DNA from: Epiperipatus broadwayi | Taxonomy: Eukaryota > Onychophora > Udeonychophora > Euonychophora > Peripatidae | Direction of reading: 5' to 3' | Length of the DNA stretch: 64,000 bases | Assembly (NCBI GenBank): GCA_028023455.1 | Contig: JAQFVV010013320.1 | Location: forward strand, 30,346 to 94,345 | Part shown: positions 50,843 to 62,127 of the stretch, piece by piece | Layout: every line of letters begins with the position of its first letter | How positions within the stretch are numbered: the first letter of the stretch is position 1 | Translations under genes and position numbers: made by a program | Notes under the pieces: generated by a model | Told to the model about the DNA's origin: nothing | The model's input: the letters and a program-made list of their open reading frames with translations, nothing else | Database searches by the model: none

Positions 50843-52644
50843 TGAACCAACTTCCTCCAAACAACCAATAAAACAAAATGACTACTAAATACATCTCTTT
50901 ATTTAACACTTACTACTTAAACTTATGGGAAACAACAAACACCAAGCATCGACAAATAAAATATTATTTTGTCCTCCTAGATTTCCCTTTCAGAAAATGG
51001 TTGGTTTTCAGGTAAAGTGTCAACTATCATCAATAGCGAACTATCAATAACATTCAACATTCGACTACCAAATGTACACCGATCAAATAAACACTTTATT
51101 TTATTTTTAAAAGAAGAAAGAAAAATCCCTTAGATGCCAGCTAATTACATTAGAATTAGCATGTTTATCTGATCAGGACAACCTGGTATCTGAAATCCCT
51201 GCTAGCTCAACCGGTTCCAACCACCCACTAAATAGACAAATCAAAAGGTACATCTTAAACGCTGCCTTTTCTAAGCTACTACTATTTTTTTTAAAACTAA
51301 AATAATTTTCTCTGAACCATTCAAAAATAATACTTCAATCCTTTAAAACTAATAATAACAATATTATACTGAATACTACATTTATAGATTTAACTTAGCG
51401 AATCTTTTCTGAAATACTATTATTAATGATTAGATTTTTTCATCCTACTCTTATTAAGAAAATAAATATTTATACTTACCCGCACGTATCTGAAATAAAC
51501 ATAAAAGTTTAAAAAAAAATAATTTAAGTGTTTTTAATATTATTTTAAAATAAATTAATCGTTTTATCTTATAATGAGACACACACACTTCTTTTCTTAA
51601 AGATTAAAATAAGTGTTTTAATATATTACTTTAGAAAATAAATTATACATGTTACATCATATTTTATTTTATCTTTTTTTTAAAGTTTAAAAAAAATCAA
51701 ATCACACATACATGCATGTCATTGTTTCAAAAATATTATTTAATAGAAGCTGCTTTTAGTTATTTTATTATTGCAAATATTTATTTTTTGAAGTTTAAAG
51801 TTTATTCTTTTTTTAAGTTTGATTCAAAAAGTTCAAAGTTCTTTTAATAAAGTCTATCTTTATTTTAAAAAGAAATTGGGCATGTTTAGATATCAAAGTC
51901 AAATAATTACCTAGATTTTAAAATACGACAGAAACAGCATAATGGAATTATTTCTTAACTCATTGATGACTGGTAAACTGATTCTTCCATAGATTATGTG
52001 ACTTGGTATGATTTTCATGGCTGGTTTGGCATTCCTGCACTCCGCTGTCCATTTAGTCTATTTCAACATTATTACTTTTTGAACTAATCGCAGATCTTAG
52101 ATGTGTAGAGAGCGGCTTTCGGTCATCTGCAAATACGTTGGTTTTAACGATGCAACATTTTTTGGAAATATTACTTCAAGAAATATTTATTAAAATGAGA
52201 AAGTCAGATCAAGAATGATAAAATGATGAGCTATTTATACTGTTTTAAACAATTTAAAACTTTATTAACAGCAGTGTTTGTCTCGTGATATAAAATCAGA
52301 TTCTGTGTCTACTTTTATTAAAAACTACATACACATACACACATATATTTATTTATTTTAATATAAGATAAAACAAAATCTTTTTATTATTTTATTAAAA
52401 ATTCATTTAAAAAATATTAAATCATTTATTTATTACAAGATTTTTTTTCTTCTTTTAAAGAAAAAAATATTTTATTTTAAACAGCTTATTATTTTAAACA
52501 ATGTTTACAGTTCATTTTATTTAATACAAAATTTCCCTCTCCCCCTGATCTTTCTTTGTACGTTTTATTCTCCTAATATAAATTTTTTTATTTTTTAAAC
52601 ATTGGACTCATACAATTAATTTAATACCAATGTACTTTGGTACA
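50843..52644 (-). repeat. Left LTR of element B (3' LTR)
   Basis: 1802 bp, TGAACCAAC...TTTGGTACA. Aligns over its whole length with 54789-56668. Differences are mostly scattered substitutions, plus about 50 bp missing near the start. Confidence 0.85.
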
Positions 52645-52645
52645 T

Positions 52646-52842
52646 TATCTCTGTCCCTCCTGTGAATCTAAAATATCATTCTGATCAATTTAATTTTCCC
52701 AGAATTTAAAACTATAAACAATCTAATTTTATTTACTTAACATTTGTTTAACTGTATACATGTATTCTTATTTATCACTTTAATTTTTATCTCAGTATAA
52801 TTCTATTCTATAACCACTCAGGTGGCTCTTTCTTTCTATCCA
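52646..52842 (-). other. Region between gag stop and 3' LTR of element B
   Basis: About 200 bp with no frame and no clear polypurine tract. It is far too short for pol. Confidence 0.4.
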
Positions 52843-53939
52843 TTAAATTACTTGCCCATCCCATTTCCTATCCTGATCTAAAAGTTCCTGAGTGTAATCG
52901 ACTTGTGTTAAAAATTCTGCCATCTCATCTATCGAACACCCATCCTTACTTAACATTAAATGCTGTATCTCTGGTAGCATGTTGTTCTGCCATATCCTGA
53001 TCATTTGTCCCTCTGACCTAGGAAATGTTGTTAGGGCCCTAAGCTTTTCTATCTGTTGATAAAAAAATTGTGCATGAGTTTCCCCCGATTGCTTGAGTAT
53101 CTTTTCTGAGATATTTTATACATAATACCATCTTGCCTAGCCTCATTCCAAAATGCTCTGAAAATCACATGTCTATACTCAGCAAACATTTGTGGCCTAT
53201 CATCCACAGTATACCACCAATTACATGCATTTAAGTAACCACTCGCTACCACTACTTTATTTTCCTCTGTCAATCTTTTAAATGAAAACAAATGGCTTAA
53301 ACTTTCTAAATGCCTTAACGAGTTCTCTCCGACTTCCGCCTTAAACACTGAAACACTAAACTGTTTTTCCATAAACTTATCTATCCATAGGTCCTGCTTA
53401 TCACCAAAACTAAAATCATCATACTTCTGTCCAATCTGTTTTACTTTCTGCTCTATCTTTTCCATCATATTACTACACATTTCTTTTAATTCAGCCCTTA
53501 CATCATTTTTGCCCTCTATTTTCTCTTCAAAATTTCCCAATTCTTTGTCATTAACTCCTTCTATACTCCCTATGTTTAATTGATTTACCTTTCCATTATT
53601 TAATTCCTCCTTTAATTCTTCCATATTTCTTTTTAATTCTAAAACTTCAGTCCTTACTTCATCCACATCTTTCCTTATTATTTCTACTACTTCCTGACCT
53701 ACATCCATTCTTCCCATTAATTCCTGTCTCATTTCCCTCATTTCTGTCCTAAGTTAACTAATTTCTTGTTTCATTATTTGCTGATTCTGATTTATATCTT
53801 CACACATCTCTTTCATCATGTTTACTAATATTTGAAAAACATTTTCTTTAACTAACTGTGGATTCTTAAAAGATATTGGACTTACTTCCAACATTACCCC
53901 TCCTTCACTACCACTTTCTTCCACTATATTATTAATCAT
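52843..53939 (-). pseudogene. Gag protein of element B (Ty3/Gypsy-like capsid), interrupted
   Basis: Starts at ATG 53939. A TAA near 53754 interrupts the frame, which resumes unchanged (MREMRQELMG, 53741). A one-base shift near 53105-53115 (just after MYK) leads into a second frame that runs to a stop at 52843-52845. That second part contains QSGETHAQFFYQQ and then FPRSEGQMIRIW, the pattern of a capsid domain in LTR-element gag proteins. Total length is about 360 residues: an N-terminal coiled coil (about 50-150) and a capsid-like core with a Trp/Phe-rich section (YLNACNWWY, FRAFWNEAR). No CCHC knuckle or protease is seen. Role by family: assembly of virus-like particles around element RNA. 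The breaks make it non-functional here. Confidence 0.7.
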
Positions 53940-54239
53940 GTTTAAATTGTATCTAAATACAAAGAAAATTCTATTTCAAAGCATACCCAGTCAACCCCCA
54001 CCCTCTTAGTTCTATTCTATGTGTCATGTTCATCTTTCTTTCTCATTTGGAGTGTGTGTCATTTTTTTTTATTTAAAAAAAAAAAACATGTTTCTACTTT
54101 CTAATGTCCATGAAAATCATCTTTTTATCATACACCAAAAGTAGCCAGTTCGGGAAAAAATACAAGTACTACCAATAACTTTATTACACTTCTCTTCAGC
54201 AAATATCCCCTATTAATATATAACAATGGTCAACTTTGA
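53940..54239 (-). other. Leader region upstream of element B gag
   Basis: AT-rich, with T- and A-runs around 54064-54087. No feature beyond being part of the 5' leader. Confidence 0.4.
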
Positions 54240-54788
54240 CACTCCATCTAAACAACTAACTACAATTCAAGTTGTTTATTCTATTTAAACAACTAATTTC
54301 AAACCACGTTGATTCGCCAAATAAATCCCCACCTATGTTTTATAGTAATCTGATCATTTGCTATGACTATTTTCATGTTCCTTTAAATATCTACATCAAC
54401 GTCCAATTGTTCTTTACATTTGTCCTATGTTAATGTGCAAATGACCATTCAACTACAGTCAATCACTTAAACAACTAACTTTCAGGCCACATGACTGTGC
54501 CTATTAAACGTCCAACTATCTACGTTAATGCAACAAATGCCCCTCCTAAACTACAACTTCTATCAGTTTATCCACTTAAAATGATAACTTTTGGGCCACA
54601 TTACTGTGCCTAATAAATGTTCAACTAACTAAGTTAATGTGACATATGCCCCTCCTAAACTACAACTTCTGTGAGTCTTCCATTTGAAACATCTAATTCT
54701 TGGTCCACATTGGCACACTACATAAACCAGTTTCCCGCTACGTCAATGCACCAAAAGAAACAGTTTCACACCACATTGATGTGCCAAA
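54240..54788 (-). repeat. Tandem PBS-like leader repeats of element B
   Basis: The 5' leader between gag and the right LTR is made of about 109-bp units. The string cccctcctaaactacaactt recurs 109 bp apart (54540, 54649). The string aacaactaa or its variants recurs ahead of each CCAC block. Each unit contains motifs of the form ccacRttRatgYgccaaat (54304, 54487, 54596, 54705, 54771) and cYacgtYaatgcacc (54530, 54747). The last one, at 54771-54788, abuts the LTR and is therefore the PBS position. Confidence 0.6.
54771..54788 (-). promoter_or_regulatory. Candidate primer-binding site of element B
   Basis: On the minus strand just inside the LTR: TTTGGCACATCAATGTGG. It resembles the tRNA-Lys-type PBS (TGGCGCCCAACGTGGGGC) but needs a gap and several mismatches. 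A unit further out (about 54304-54319, CCACGTTGATTCGCCA on the plus strand) matches that tRNA end better. Confidence 0.4.
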
Positions 54789-56664
54789 TGAACCAACCTC
54801 CTGCAAAAAACCAATAAATAAAATACTACATCTAACTACTACTTCTATTTAACACTTACTACCTTCAAATATCTTAATGATATAAAACTACAATTTAAAA
54901 TTTACTACTTAAGCTTACAGGAAACAACAAACATCAAGCATCGACAAATAAAATATTAAATAATATTTTACTATATTTTGTCCTCCTAGATTTCCCTTTC
55001 AGAAAATGGTTGGTTTTCAGGTAATGTGTCAACTATTATCAATAGCAAACTATCAATAACATTCAACACTCTACTACCAAATATACACTGATCAAATAAA
55101 CACTTTATTTTATTTTTAAAAGAAGAAAGAAAAATTCCTTATGTGCCAGCTAATTACATTAGAATTAGCATGTCCATTTGATCAGCATAATTTGATACCT
55201 GAAAATCCCTGCTAGCTCAACCAGTTCCAACTATCCACTAAATAGACAAAACAAAAGGTATATCTTAAACACTGCCTATTCTAAGCTACTACAATTTTTT
55301 TAAAAACTAAAATAATTTTCCCTGAACCATTCAAAAATAATACTTCAATCCTTTAAAACAAATAATAACAACATTATACTGAATACTAAACACTTATAGA
55401 TTTAACTTAGCAAATCTTTTCTGAAATACTACTATTAATGATTAGAATTTTTCCTCCTACTCTTATTAAGAAAATAAATATTTATACTTACCTGCACATA
55501 TCAGAAATAAACATAAATGTTTTAAGAAAATAATTTAAGTGATTTTAATATTATTTTAAAATAAATTAATCGTTTAATCTTATAATGACACACACACACT
55601 TTTTTTAAAGATTAGAATAAGCATTTTAATATATTACTTTAGCAAATAAATTATACATGTTACATCATATTTTATTTTATCTTTTTTTTTAAGTTTAAAA
55701 AAAATCAAATCACACATACATGCATGCCATTGTTTCAAAAATATTATTTAATAGAAGCTGCTTTTACTTATTTTATTATTGCAAATATTTTTTTTTGAAG
55801 TTTAAAGTTTATTCTTTTTTTTAAGTTTAATTCAAAAAGTTCAAAGTTCTTTTAATAAAGTCTATCTTTATTTAAAAAAAAAATCGGGCATGTTTAGATA
55901 TCAAAGTCAAATAATTACCTAGGTTATAAAATACGACAGAAACAGCATAATGGAATAATTTCTTAACTCATCGATGACTAGTAAACTGATTCTTCCATAG
56001 ATCATATGAATTGGTATGAACTTTGTGGCTGGTTTGGCATTCCCACATTCCACTGTCTGTTTAGTCTATTTCAACATGATTACGTTCTGAACTAATTGCA
56101 GATTTTACATGCGTAGAGAGCAGCTTTCGGTCAACTGCAAATACGTTGTTTTTAACAATGCAACATTTTTTGATAATATTACTTCAAGAAATATTTATTA
56201 AAATGAGAAAGTCAGACCAAGAATGATAAAATGATGAGCTATTTATACTGTTTTAAACAATGGAAAACTTTATTAACAGCAGCGTTTGTCTCGTGAAATA
56301 AAATCAGCCTCTGCGTCTTCTTTTATTAAAAATTACATACACACATGCGCATATATTTATTTATTTTATTATAAGATAAAACGAAATGTCTCTATTATTT
56401 TATTAAAAATTCATTTAAAGAATATTAAATCATTTATTTATTACAAGATTTTTCTTCTTCTTTTAAACAAAAAAAAATATTTTATTTTAAATAGCTTATT
56501 ATTTTAAACAACTTATTATTTTAAACAGCGTTTACAGTTCATTTTATTTAATACAAAATTGCCTCCCCCTGCTCTTTAGTTTTTACATTTTATTCTCTTA
56601 ATATAAATTTTTATACTTTTAAAACATGGGACTCATACAATTAATTTAATATCAATGTACTTTG

Positions 56665-56668
<4 letters not shown>
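54789..56668 (-). repeat. Right LTR of element B (5' LTR)
   Basis: About 1880 bp. The terminal CA has merged with the following (TA)n tract. It contains about 50 extra bases near the start (54860-54910) that look like a local duplication of the cttactac region. Confidence 0.85.

Positions 56669-56740
<72 letters not shown>
56669..56740. repeat. (TA)n microsatellite between element B and a PLE
   Basis: About 72 bp of perfect TA repeat. Confidence 0.95.
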
Positions 56741-56743
<3 letters not shown>

Positions 56744-56782
56744 AATTATTAATAAATGTCTGTATTCCAATTATAATAAAAT

Positions 56783-57723
56783 ATATATAATTATTCAAAA
56801 CAATACAATAATTAATACAGTAACAATATTTTAAACAAATATATACCAATTTAATAGAAGTACTTTCAACTATCTATGTAGTCGTTGTCAACTAGACTCA
56901 AATTGTATTAGGAAAAACCGTTACAAATGTAAACAAAAGCAATACGTCATACATCAATTTTCCCACAATTCATTAATTTTTATATTGGCTGTCTGTCTAT
57001 TTATCAACTGTTGCTTTTCACTTTTTATTAACATAGCTTCTTTAATTTTGTGTTTATTATTATTTCTTTCAATACACAGAATTTTAACTTTATTAAAATC
57101 AAAATCGAAACCATAATTACATGTTACATTATGATCAAAAAATACTGATGGTGATACATCATCATTTCTAACATTCTCTTGTCTTGATTTTTGCAATCGT
57201 TTATATAATAACAAATGCTCCCTTGATCTCTTCTCCAATGTACATCGAGATTCCCCAATATAAGCCTTTCCACAAAAACATAGCCATTTATATATTGCAC
57301 AACTTTGATTTAAAATACCACACCTATTTTTTGAATTATTTATTAATCTATTTAAATTAGGAGTAGTATAAAATGCAACTCGACATATATTTTTATATAT
57401 CTGTTTTATAAATTTAACCTGTTCATTACAAATAGATGGTATTGATATCCAAGTATATTTTATTTTATCAATATCTATAACATCTAAAATATTTCTATTA
57501 TTATTAAACTTAATAAATAGACAGACAGCCAATATAAAAATTAATGAATTGTGGGAAAATTGATGTATGACGTATTGCTTTTGTTTACATTTGTAACGGT
57601 TTTTTCTAATACAATTTGAGTCTAGTTGACAACGACTACATAGATAGTTGAAAGTACTTCTATTAAATTGGTATATATTTGTTTAAAATATTGTTACTGT
57701 ATTAATTATTGTATTGTTTTGAA

Positions 57724-57737
<14 letters not shown>
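56783..57737 (-). mobile_element. Penelope-like element fragment, inverted dimer A
   Basis: A 3' fragment of a PLE on the minus strand (about 57510 to 56783) is joined at its 5' side to an inverted copy of its own last 225 bases (57512-57737, plus strand). The two arms differ at one base that I can find. Both outer ends meet AT-dinucleotide repeats. Head-joined inverted fragments are a known habit of Penelope elements. The near identity indicates a recent event. Confidence 0.85.
56954..57532 (-). CDS. PLE C-terminal fragment with GIY-YIG endonuclease
   Basis: 192 open codons. The first few (to about KFN) come from the inverted-copy junction, so the start is artificial and the true protein is truncated. 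Residues about 78-115 carry the GIY-YIG core: AIYKWLCFCGKAYIGES, then LEKRSREH with the catalytic Arg, and further on KIKEAMLI with the likely metal-binding Glu. In PLEs this nuclease follows the reverse transcriptase and nicks the target for priming. The RT is missing. The frame is free of stops to its end (NELWEN), and the stop lies inside the inverted arm. GIY has become AIY; the other key residues are present. Confidence 0.85.
   Translation of the reverse strand: MAVCLFIKFNNNRNILDVIDIDKIKYTWISIPSICNEQVKFIKQIYKNICRVAFYTTPNLNRLINNSKNRCGILNQSCAIYKWLCFCGKAYIGESRCTLEKRSREHLLLYKRLQKSRQENVRNDDVSPSVFFDHNVTCNYGFDFDFNKVKILCIERNNNKHKIKEAMLIKSEKQQLINRQTANIKINELWEN

Positions 57738-57776
<39 letters not shown>
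57729..57776. repeat. (AT)n microsatellite
   Basis: About 48 bp of AT repeat at the right border of PLE dimer A. Confidence 0.95.
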
Positions 57777-57779
<3 letters not shown>

Positions 57780-57825
57780 TTTTTTGTTAAAACAAAAGAT
57801 TTGCACGGGTTAAATATATAAAATA

Positions 57826-58386
57826 CATATTTTGCGGGTTCATCCATGTTAAAAACTTTTAATATTAATATACTGACATTTCGACTTGGTCATACAAGCC
57901 ATCCACAGAGTTATAAAAGGTAGAAAGATGGTTGTAGAGGCGCTACAATCACTGATTTGAATAAAATGTTAAAATTCCACCAATAGCAAAAAATGTTAAA
58001 TTTAGGAATGTTTTTTAAAAAAATCTTTCTAAATAGGAGGAAGTTTGCATGTATCATCTCACTTATTGATACAATCTGGCCTTTTAAGTATCTCTACCAA
58101 TGCAAAATTAGAGAAGCCATTGATATACTTAAAAGGCCAGATTGTATCAATAACGAGATGATACATGCAAACTTCCTCCTATTTGGGAAGATTTTTTTAA
58201 AAAACATTCCTAGATTTAACATTTTTTTGCTATTGGTGGAATTTTAACATTTTATTCAAATCAGTGATTGTAGCACCTCTACAACCATCTTTCTACCTTT
58301 TATAACTCTGTAGATGCTTGTGTGACCAAGTCAAAACATCAGTATATTAATATTAAAAGTTTTTAACATGGATGAACCTGCAAAAT
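57826..58386. mobile_element. PLE 3'-end palindrome, inverted dimer B
   Basis: Two arms of about 265 bp (57826-58091 and 58123-58386) are reverse complements with roughly 95% identity, around a loop of about 31 bases. Each arm is the 3' end of a second PLE family. The right arm still encodes KIREAIDILKRPDCIN, the conserved end of the PLE endonuclease region. The outer ends carry the family's terminal tttgcgggttcatccatg string. Confidence 0.85.
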
Positions 58387-58469
58387 ATGTATATATATAT
58401 GTATGTATTGCCTTTAAATGGATGAACCTGCAAAATATGTATATATATATGTATGTATTGCCTTTAAAT
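58370..58469. repeat. 50-bp tandem duplication at the PLE end
   Basis: ggatgaacctgcaaaatatg begins at 58370 and again at 58420. Each unit includes a short AT run and gtatgtattgcctttaaat. Confidence 0.9.
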
Positions 58470-58589
58470 AATAATAACAATGAAATATTTTAAACATATC
58501 AATAATATCACATTATAAAATTAAATAAAATTTATTTTCTAAGTATTTTCTTAATTTACACACTAATGAAATATATACCTAAGGAATAT

Positions 58590-58690
58590 ATCATTTCAAT
58601 ATATATATATATGTTGATACAAAATTTATCACGGGTATATATATATATATATATATGTTGATACAAAATTTATCACGGGTTGTATATATA
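58590..58690. repeat. 42-bp tandem duplication with AT runs
   Basis: atgttgatacaaaatttatc occurs at 58611 and 58653, each preceded by (AT)n. A similar string (atgttgatatgaag) stands at 62703, at the edge of the last PLE. Confidence 0.85.
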
Positions 58691-58892
58691 TATATAAGAC
58701 ATATTTTGGAGGTTCAGCCATTTTAAAAAAAATTAAACAATGATATAGCGATGTTTTACCTTGATCATACAAGTCATCTACTGGGTGATAAAAGGTAGAA
58801 AGATGGTTGTAGAAGTGCTACAATCACTCATTTCAAAAAGAAATGTTAAAGTTCCACAAATAGAAAAAATGTTAAATTAAGAAAGTTTTTTT

Positions 58893-59390
58893 TTAAATAA
58901 ATCTTTCCAAATAAGGCCTTTTAAGTATTTCAATGGCTTCTCTAATTTTGAACTGGTAGAGATTGTCATATCTGGATATGATCCTGGTATTATAAAATTG
59001 AATTTTATGACCTGAATCTATATTATGGAGTGAGAATGCTGATGATGAGTGTTGTTTAGCTGCATTAGCATGCTCATCTCTCCTAATAATGATGTGGTGA
59101 TTACTCATACTTATGTAAGAAGTTCACAATTTTCACATGAGATTTGATAAACATCATGAAATTCCAAAAATGATTGAATCCTTAGGCTTGGTTATTATAT
59201 TGCTAATCTTTTGATGAATAGAAAATGCTGTATTTATATTATAGCATTTTAATATACATCCAATATTGTCTGTAGTTTCTTTTACATATGGAACACAAAA
59301 CCTAATAGCTGATTTATCACCTTTTTATTTACTATTTTGGTCTTGAAATAAAGCTTTTTAATAAATTTATTATTATAAGTATTTGCTAAT
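58893..59390 (-). pseudogene. PLE GIY-YIG endonuclease region, left arm of dimer C
   Basis: The open part starts at MSNHHIIIRRDEHANA, just after the YIG position (acttacataagtatgag). It includes the R..EH catalytic stretch and ends KIREAIEILKRPY. Upstream the frame is broken and the GIY half is only partly readable. Same family as the right arm and the copies at 57826 and 62710. Confidence 0.7.
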
Positions 59391-59930
59391 AAAAGCCTTA
59401 TTTCAAGCCCAAAATGTACAACATAGGAAACAAAAAGATGATAAATCAGCTATTAGGATTTGTGTTTCATTTGGAAAAGGAACTACAGATTATATTGGAT
59501 GTATATTAAAATGTTATAATATAAATATAGCATTTTGTACTCAACAGAAGATCATCAATATCAAACCCAAGCCTAAAAATTAAATCCCTCTTGAATCTTA
59601 TGGTATTTATCAAATCTCTAGTGAAAAATGTAAAGCTTCCTACATAGGTATGAGTTATCATGTCATCAGTGTTAAGAGAGATGATCATGCTAATGCAGTT
59701 AAGCAACAGTCATCATCATAAACACTCTCAATCTATACTATAGATTGAGGTCATAAAATTGATTTTTCTAGTACCAGCATCATATGCAGATGTGATAATA
59801 TCTACCAGTGCAAAATTAGAGAAGCCATTGAGATACTTTAAAGGCCAGATTGTATCAATAAGTGAAGTGATACATGCAAACTTCCTCCTATTTGGAAATA
59901 TTTTTTTAAAAAAAACATTCTTAATTTTAA
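59383..59930 (+). pseudogene. PLE GIY-YIG endonuclease region, right arm of dimer C
   Basis: Begins with KALFQAQNVQHRKQKDDKSA. After a stop at 59581 the frame resumes with GIYQISSEKCKASYIGMS, the clearest GIY...YIG core in this family, then VKRDDHANAVKQQ and KIREAIEIL. Several stops break it. It starts at the head-to-head junction, so the RT domain is missing. Confidence 0.75.
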
Positions 59931-60099
59931 CATTTTTGCTGTTGGTGGAATTTTAACATTTTTTTCAAATCAGTGATTGTAATGCCTTTACAACCATCTT
60001 TCTATCTTTTATCACCCAGTAGATGACTTGAGTGATCGTCACTCAGTATATCAATATTTAAATTTTTTAACAGGGATGATACCGCAAAATATACATATG

Positions 60100-60630
60100 C
60101 GTAAATACATCAGAGCATTTACAGCTAAACAATACCAATATCAATACTAATCAATAATCTCAATCTGTTGTCTAATAAATGTACTTTTTATAATAATGAT
60201 CAATATCCCCTTTTATCTATGGCCTACTATGCTTATATCTGTAACTTGACTAAAAACAATGAAATTATTAATTCAAAAACTTTAAATAAACTTCATTAGA
60301 TAGGCCAATATAACTAGGTATGAAAGCAGACTAAGAAATAGCTAATTGTAACTTTCAGTTTGATTACATTTTTCTGTTTAATGACATGTATTTAATGTTA
60401 TTTGCACTATAAAATTTCACTCTTTATTTATTATAGGGTGTAATTGAAGCTTTTATTAAGGTCTAACACTTTATTAATAGATATAGCTTATAATAGCAGT
60501 TTTTATTAAAGTCTGGGCAGAAATAGAAATATAGGTACTCATCATTTTATCTTGGGTAATGTGGCTAAATCTATGGTTAATAAAATATTTTGGTGACATA
60601 AATACATATTTAAATGTGTGTTAATTTAAT
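60100..60630. other. AT-rich spacer
   Basis: Nothing recognised. The 5' part of the RTE relic could begin here but is not readable. Confidence 0.35.
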
Positions 60631-60636
60631 TTTATA

Positions 60637-61868
60637 ATGACACATACATTGAAAGAGGAATTTTTAAATATTAATTTAGTTTTATTTACAATATACCTAT
60701 GTAATCAACCTAGAGAACAAGCTGGATTTAAAAGTGGTTTTAGTACAGTAAATCATATCCATGTATTGAGAGAAGTTATAGAAAGGACAAATGAATATGA
60801 GTTGCCATTATGCTTAGGAATAGTAGATTATGAAAAGGCATTTGATTCTATAAACATTTCTTCAGTGATTAAAGCATTGGATCATCAAGATATAGATCCA
60901 AGATATTGTCATATTTTAAATAATATTTATAAAAATGCAACAGTTAGAATACATACTGATACAGGGAAAGTCAACATTGAGAAGGGAGTAAGACAGGGTG
61001 ACTGCATATCTCCAAAACTTTTTACAGCAGTGCTGCAAGAAGTATTTTGTGAATTAAAATGGGAATCTAAAGGAGTAAAAGTAAATAGAGATTATTTAAG
61101 TCATTTAGAATTTCAGATGATGATGTTTTTTTTTTTCAAATAATGCTTTAGAGCTGCAGGAAATATTGTAGAAGTTATCAGATGAATGTAGGAAAGTAGA
61201 ACTAAAGATAAATTTAAAAAAACCTAAAGTAATGTTTGATGGATTTTTTCAAAATATGAAAATAAAGATTGATTATGGTGAGTTAGAAGTTAACAGTTAC
61301 AAATACCTTGATCAGATTATTAATACAGACAGAAACATAATGGATGAAATTAATCATAGAATTAAATTTGTTTGGAGTGCTTTTGGTAGAAATAATTTGA
61401 TAATAAAATAAAATGTGTCTATGTGTTTGATAAAAAATCTTATTAATAAATGTGTTTTACCAGTTTTTATCTATGTATCTGAGACTTGTACACTTAACAG
61501 AAGAACAATACAGAGACTCCAGACCACTCAAAGAAGTATGGAGAGATGCATGTTGGAAGTAACAAGAAGAGTTTGAAAATGCAATATATGGGTAAGAAAA
61601 CAAACAGGTGTTACTGACCTCATTGAAAAAATTAAAAGACTGAAGTGGAGTTGGGCTGTACATATTTCTAGAAGAGATGATAATAGATGGACAATTGAAA
61701 TCTTAAACTGGATTCCAAGAGATAGTAAAAGACCCAGAAAGAGATCACATGTGAGTTGGATGGATGAAATTAGAAAGTGTTCAGGAGTGATGTGGAGAAT
61801 AGAAGCTAAAAATTGGAGAAGATGGAATAAACTTGAAGAGACCTTCATCCTGCAGTGGATGGATTGAT
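60637..61868 (+). pseudogene. RTE-clade LINE, 5'-truncated reverse transcriptase relic
   Basis: From about 60709 the translation follows the RTE pattern closely: EQAGFKSGFSTVNHIHVL, then LGIVDYEKAFDSIN (motif A, Asp present), GVRQGDCISPKLFTAVLQ (motif B), and a motif C region (about 61100-61125) where expected FADD reads as a shifted FSDD before a T13 run. It continues KYLDQIINTD, ERCMLEVTRR, LKWSWAVHISRRDDNRW and WIPRDSKRPRKR to NKLEETFILQWMD at 61868, the usual RTE C terminus. The endonuclease domain is absent. Stops near 61169, 61409 and 61577 and a frameshift at the T run show it is dead. The tail contains catgatgatgatgaatc, in keeping with the short TGA repeats that end RTE elements. Confidence 0.85.
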
Positions 61869-61899
61869 ATGTTTCATGATGATGATGAATCACCAAGAA

Positions 61900-62107
61900 A
61901 AATCATAAATATTAAATGAAACTATATGTTTTATTACTATATGTATTAGTCTGATTTATATTAAACTAAAGCAATTTAATATTCTAGCTGTCACTAAAGT
62001 AGTAAATCAATTATAGATACTTTATAAAAATTTGTAGAATAATAACCCTTCTGAATTTTTTACAACTAACCTATCATCTCTATCAGATAGTTTTCTATAC
62101 TGATTTC
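61900..62107. other. AT-rich spacer
   Basis: Nothing recognised between the RTE tail and the next (AT)n tract. Confidence 0.4.
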
Positions 62108-62127
62108 TGATATATATATATATATAT

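Larger units (their letters stand above)
50843..56668 (-). mobile_element. Gag-only LTR retrotransposon (element B)
   Basis: Direct repeats at 50843-52644 and 54789-56668, both starting TGAACCAAC and ending in TGTACTTTGGTAC (plus strand), enclose a 2.1-kb internal region. A gag gene on the minus strand and PBS-like sequence next to the right LTR give minus orientation. No pol genes are present, so it is non-autonomous. Both outer ends abut AT-dinucleotide tracts. Confidence 0.85.
58690..60085. mobile_element. PLE inverted dimer C, arms about 690 bp
   Basis: The left arm is a minus-strand PLE fragment (about 59388 to 58690). The right arm is a plus-strand copy (about 59390 to 60085). They meet head to head near 59389, where cttgaaataaagc faces its complement. 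Both run outward to the same 3' terminal sequence (around tcatctactgggtgataaaa). Arms are diverged by perhaps 10-15%. Confidence 0.8.

Noticed and set aside
52843-53939. Endogenous retrovirus
   Set aside because: Only a gag-like gene is present. There is no pol or env, and the context fits a non-autonomous LTR retrotransposon.
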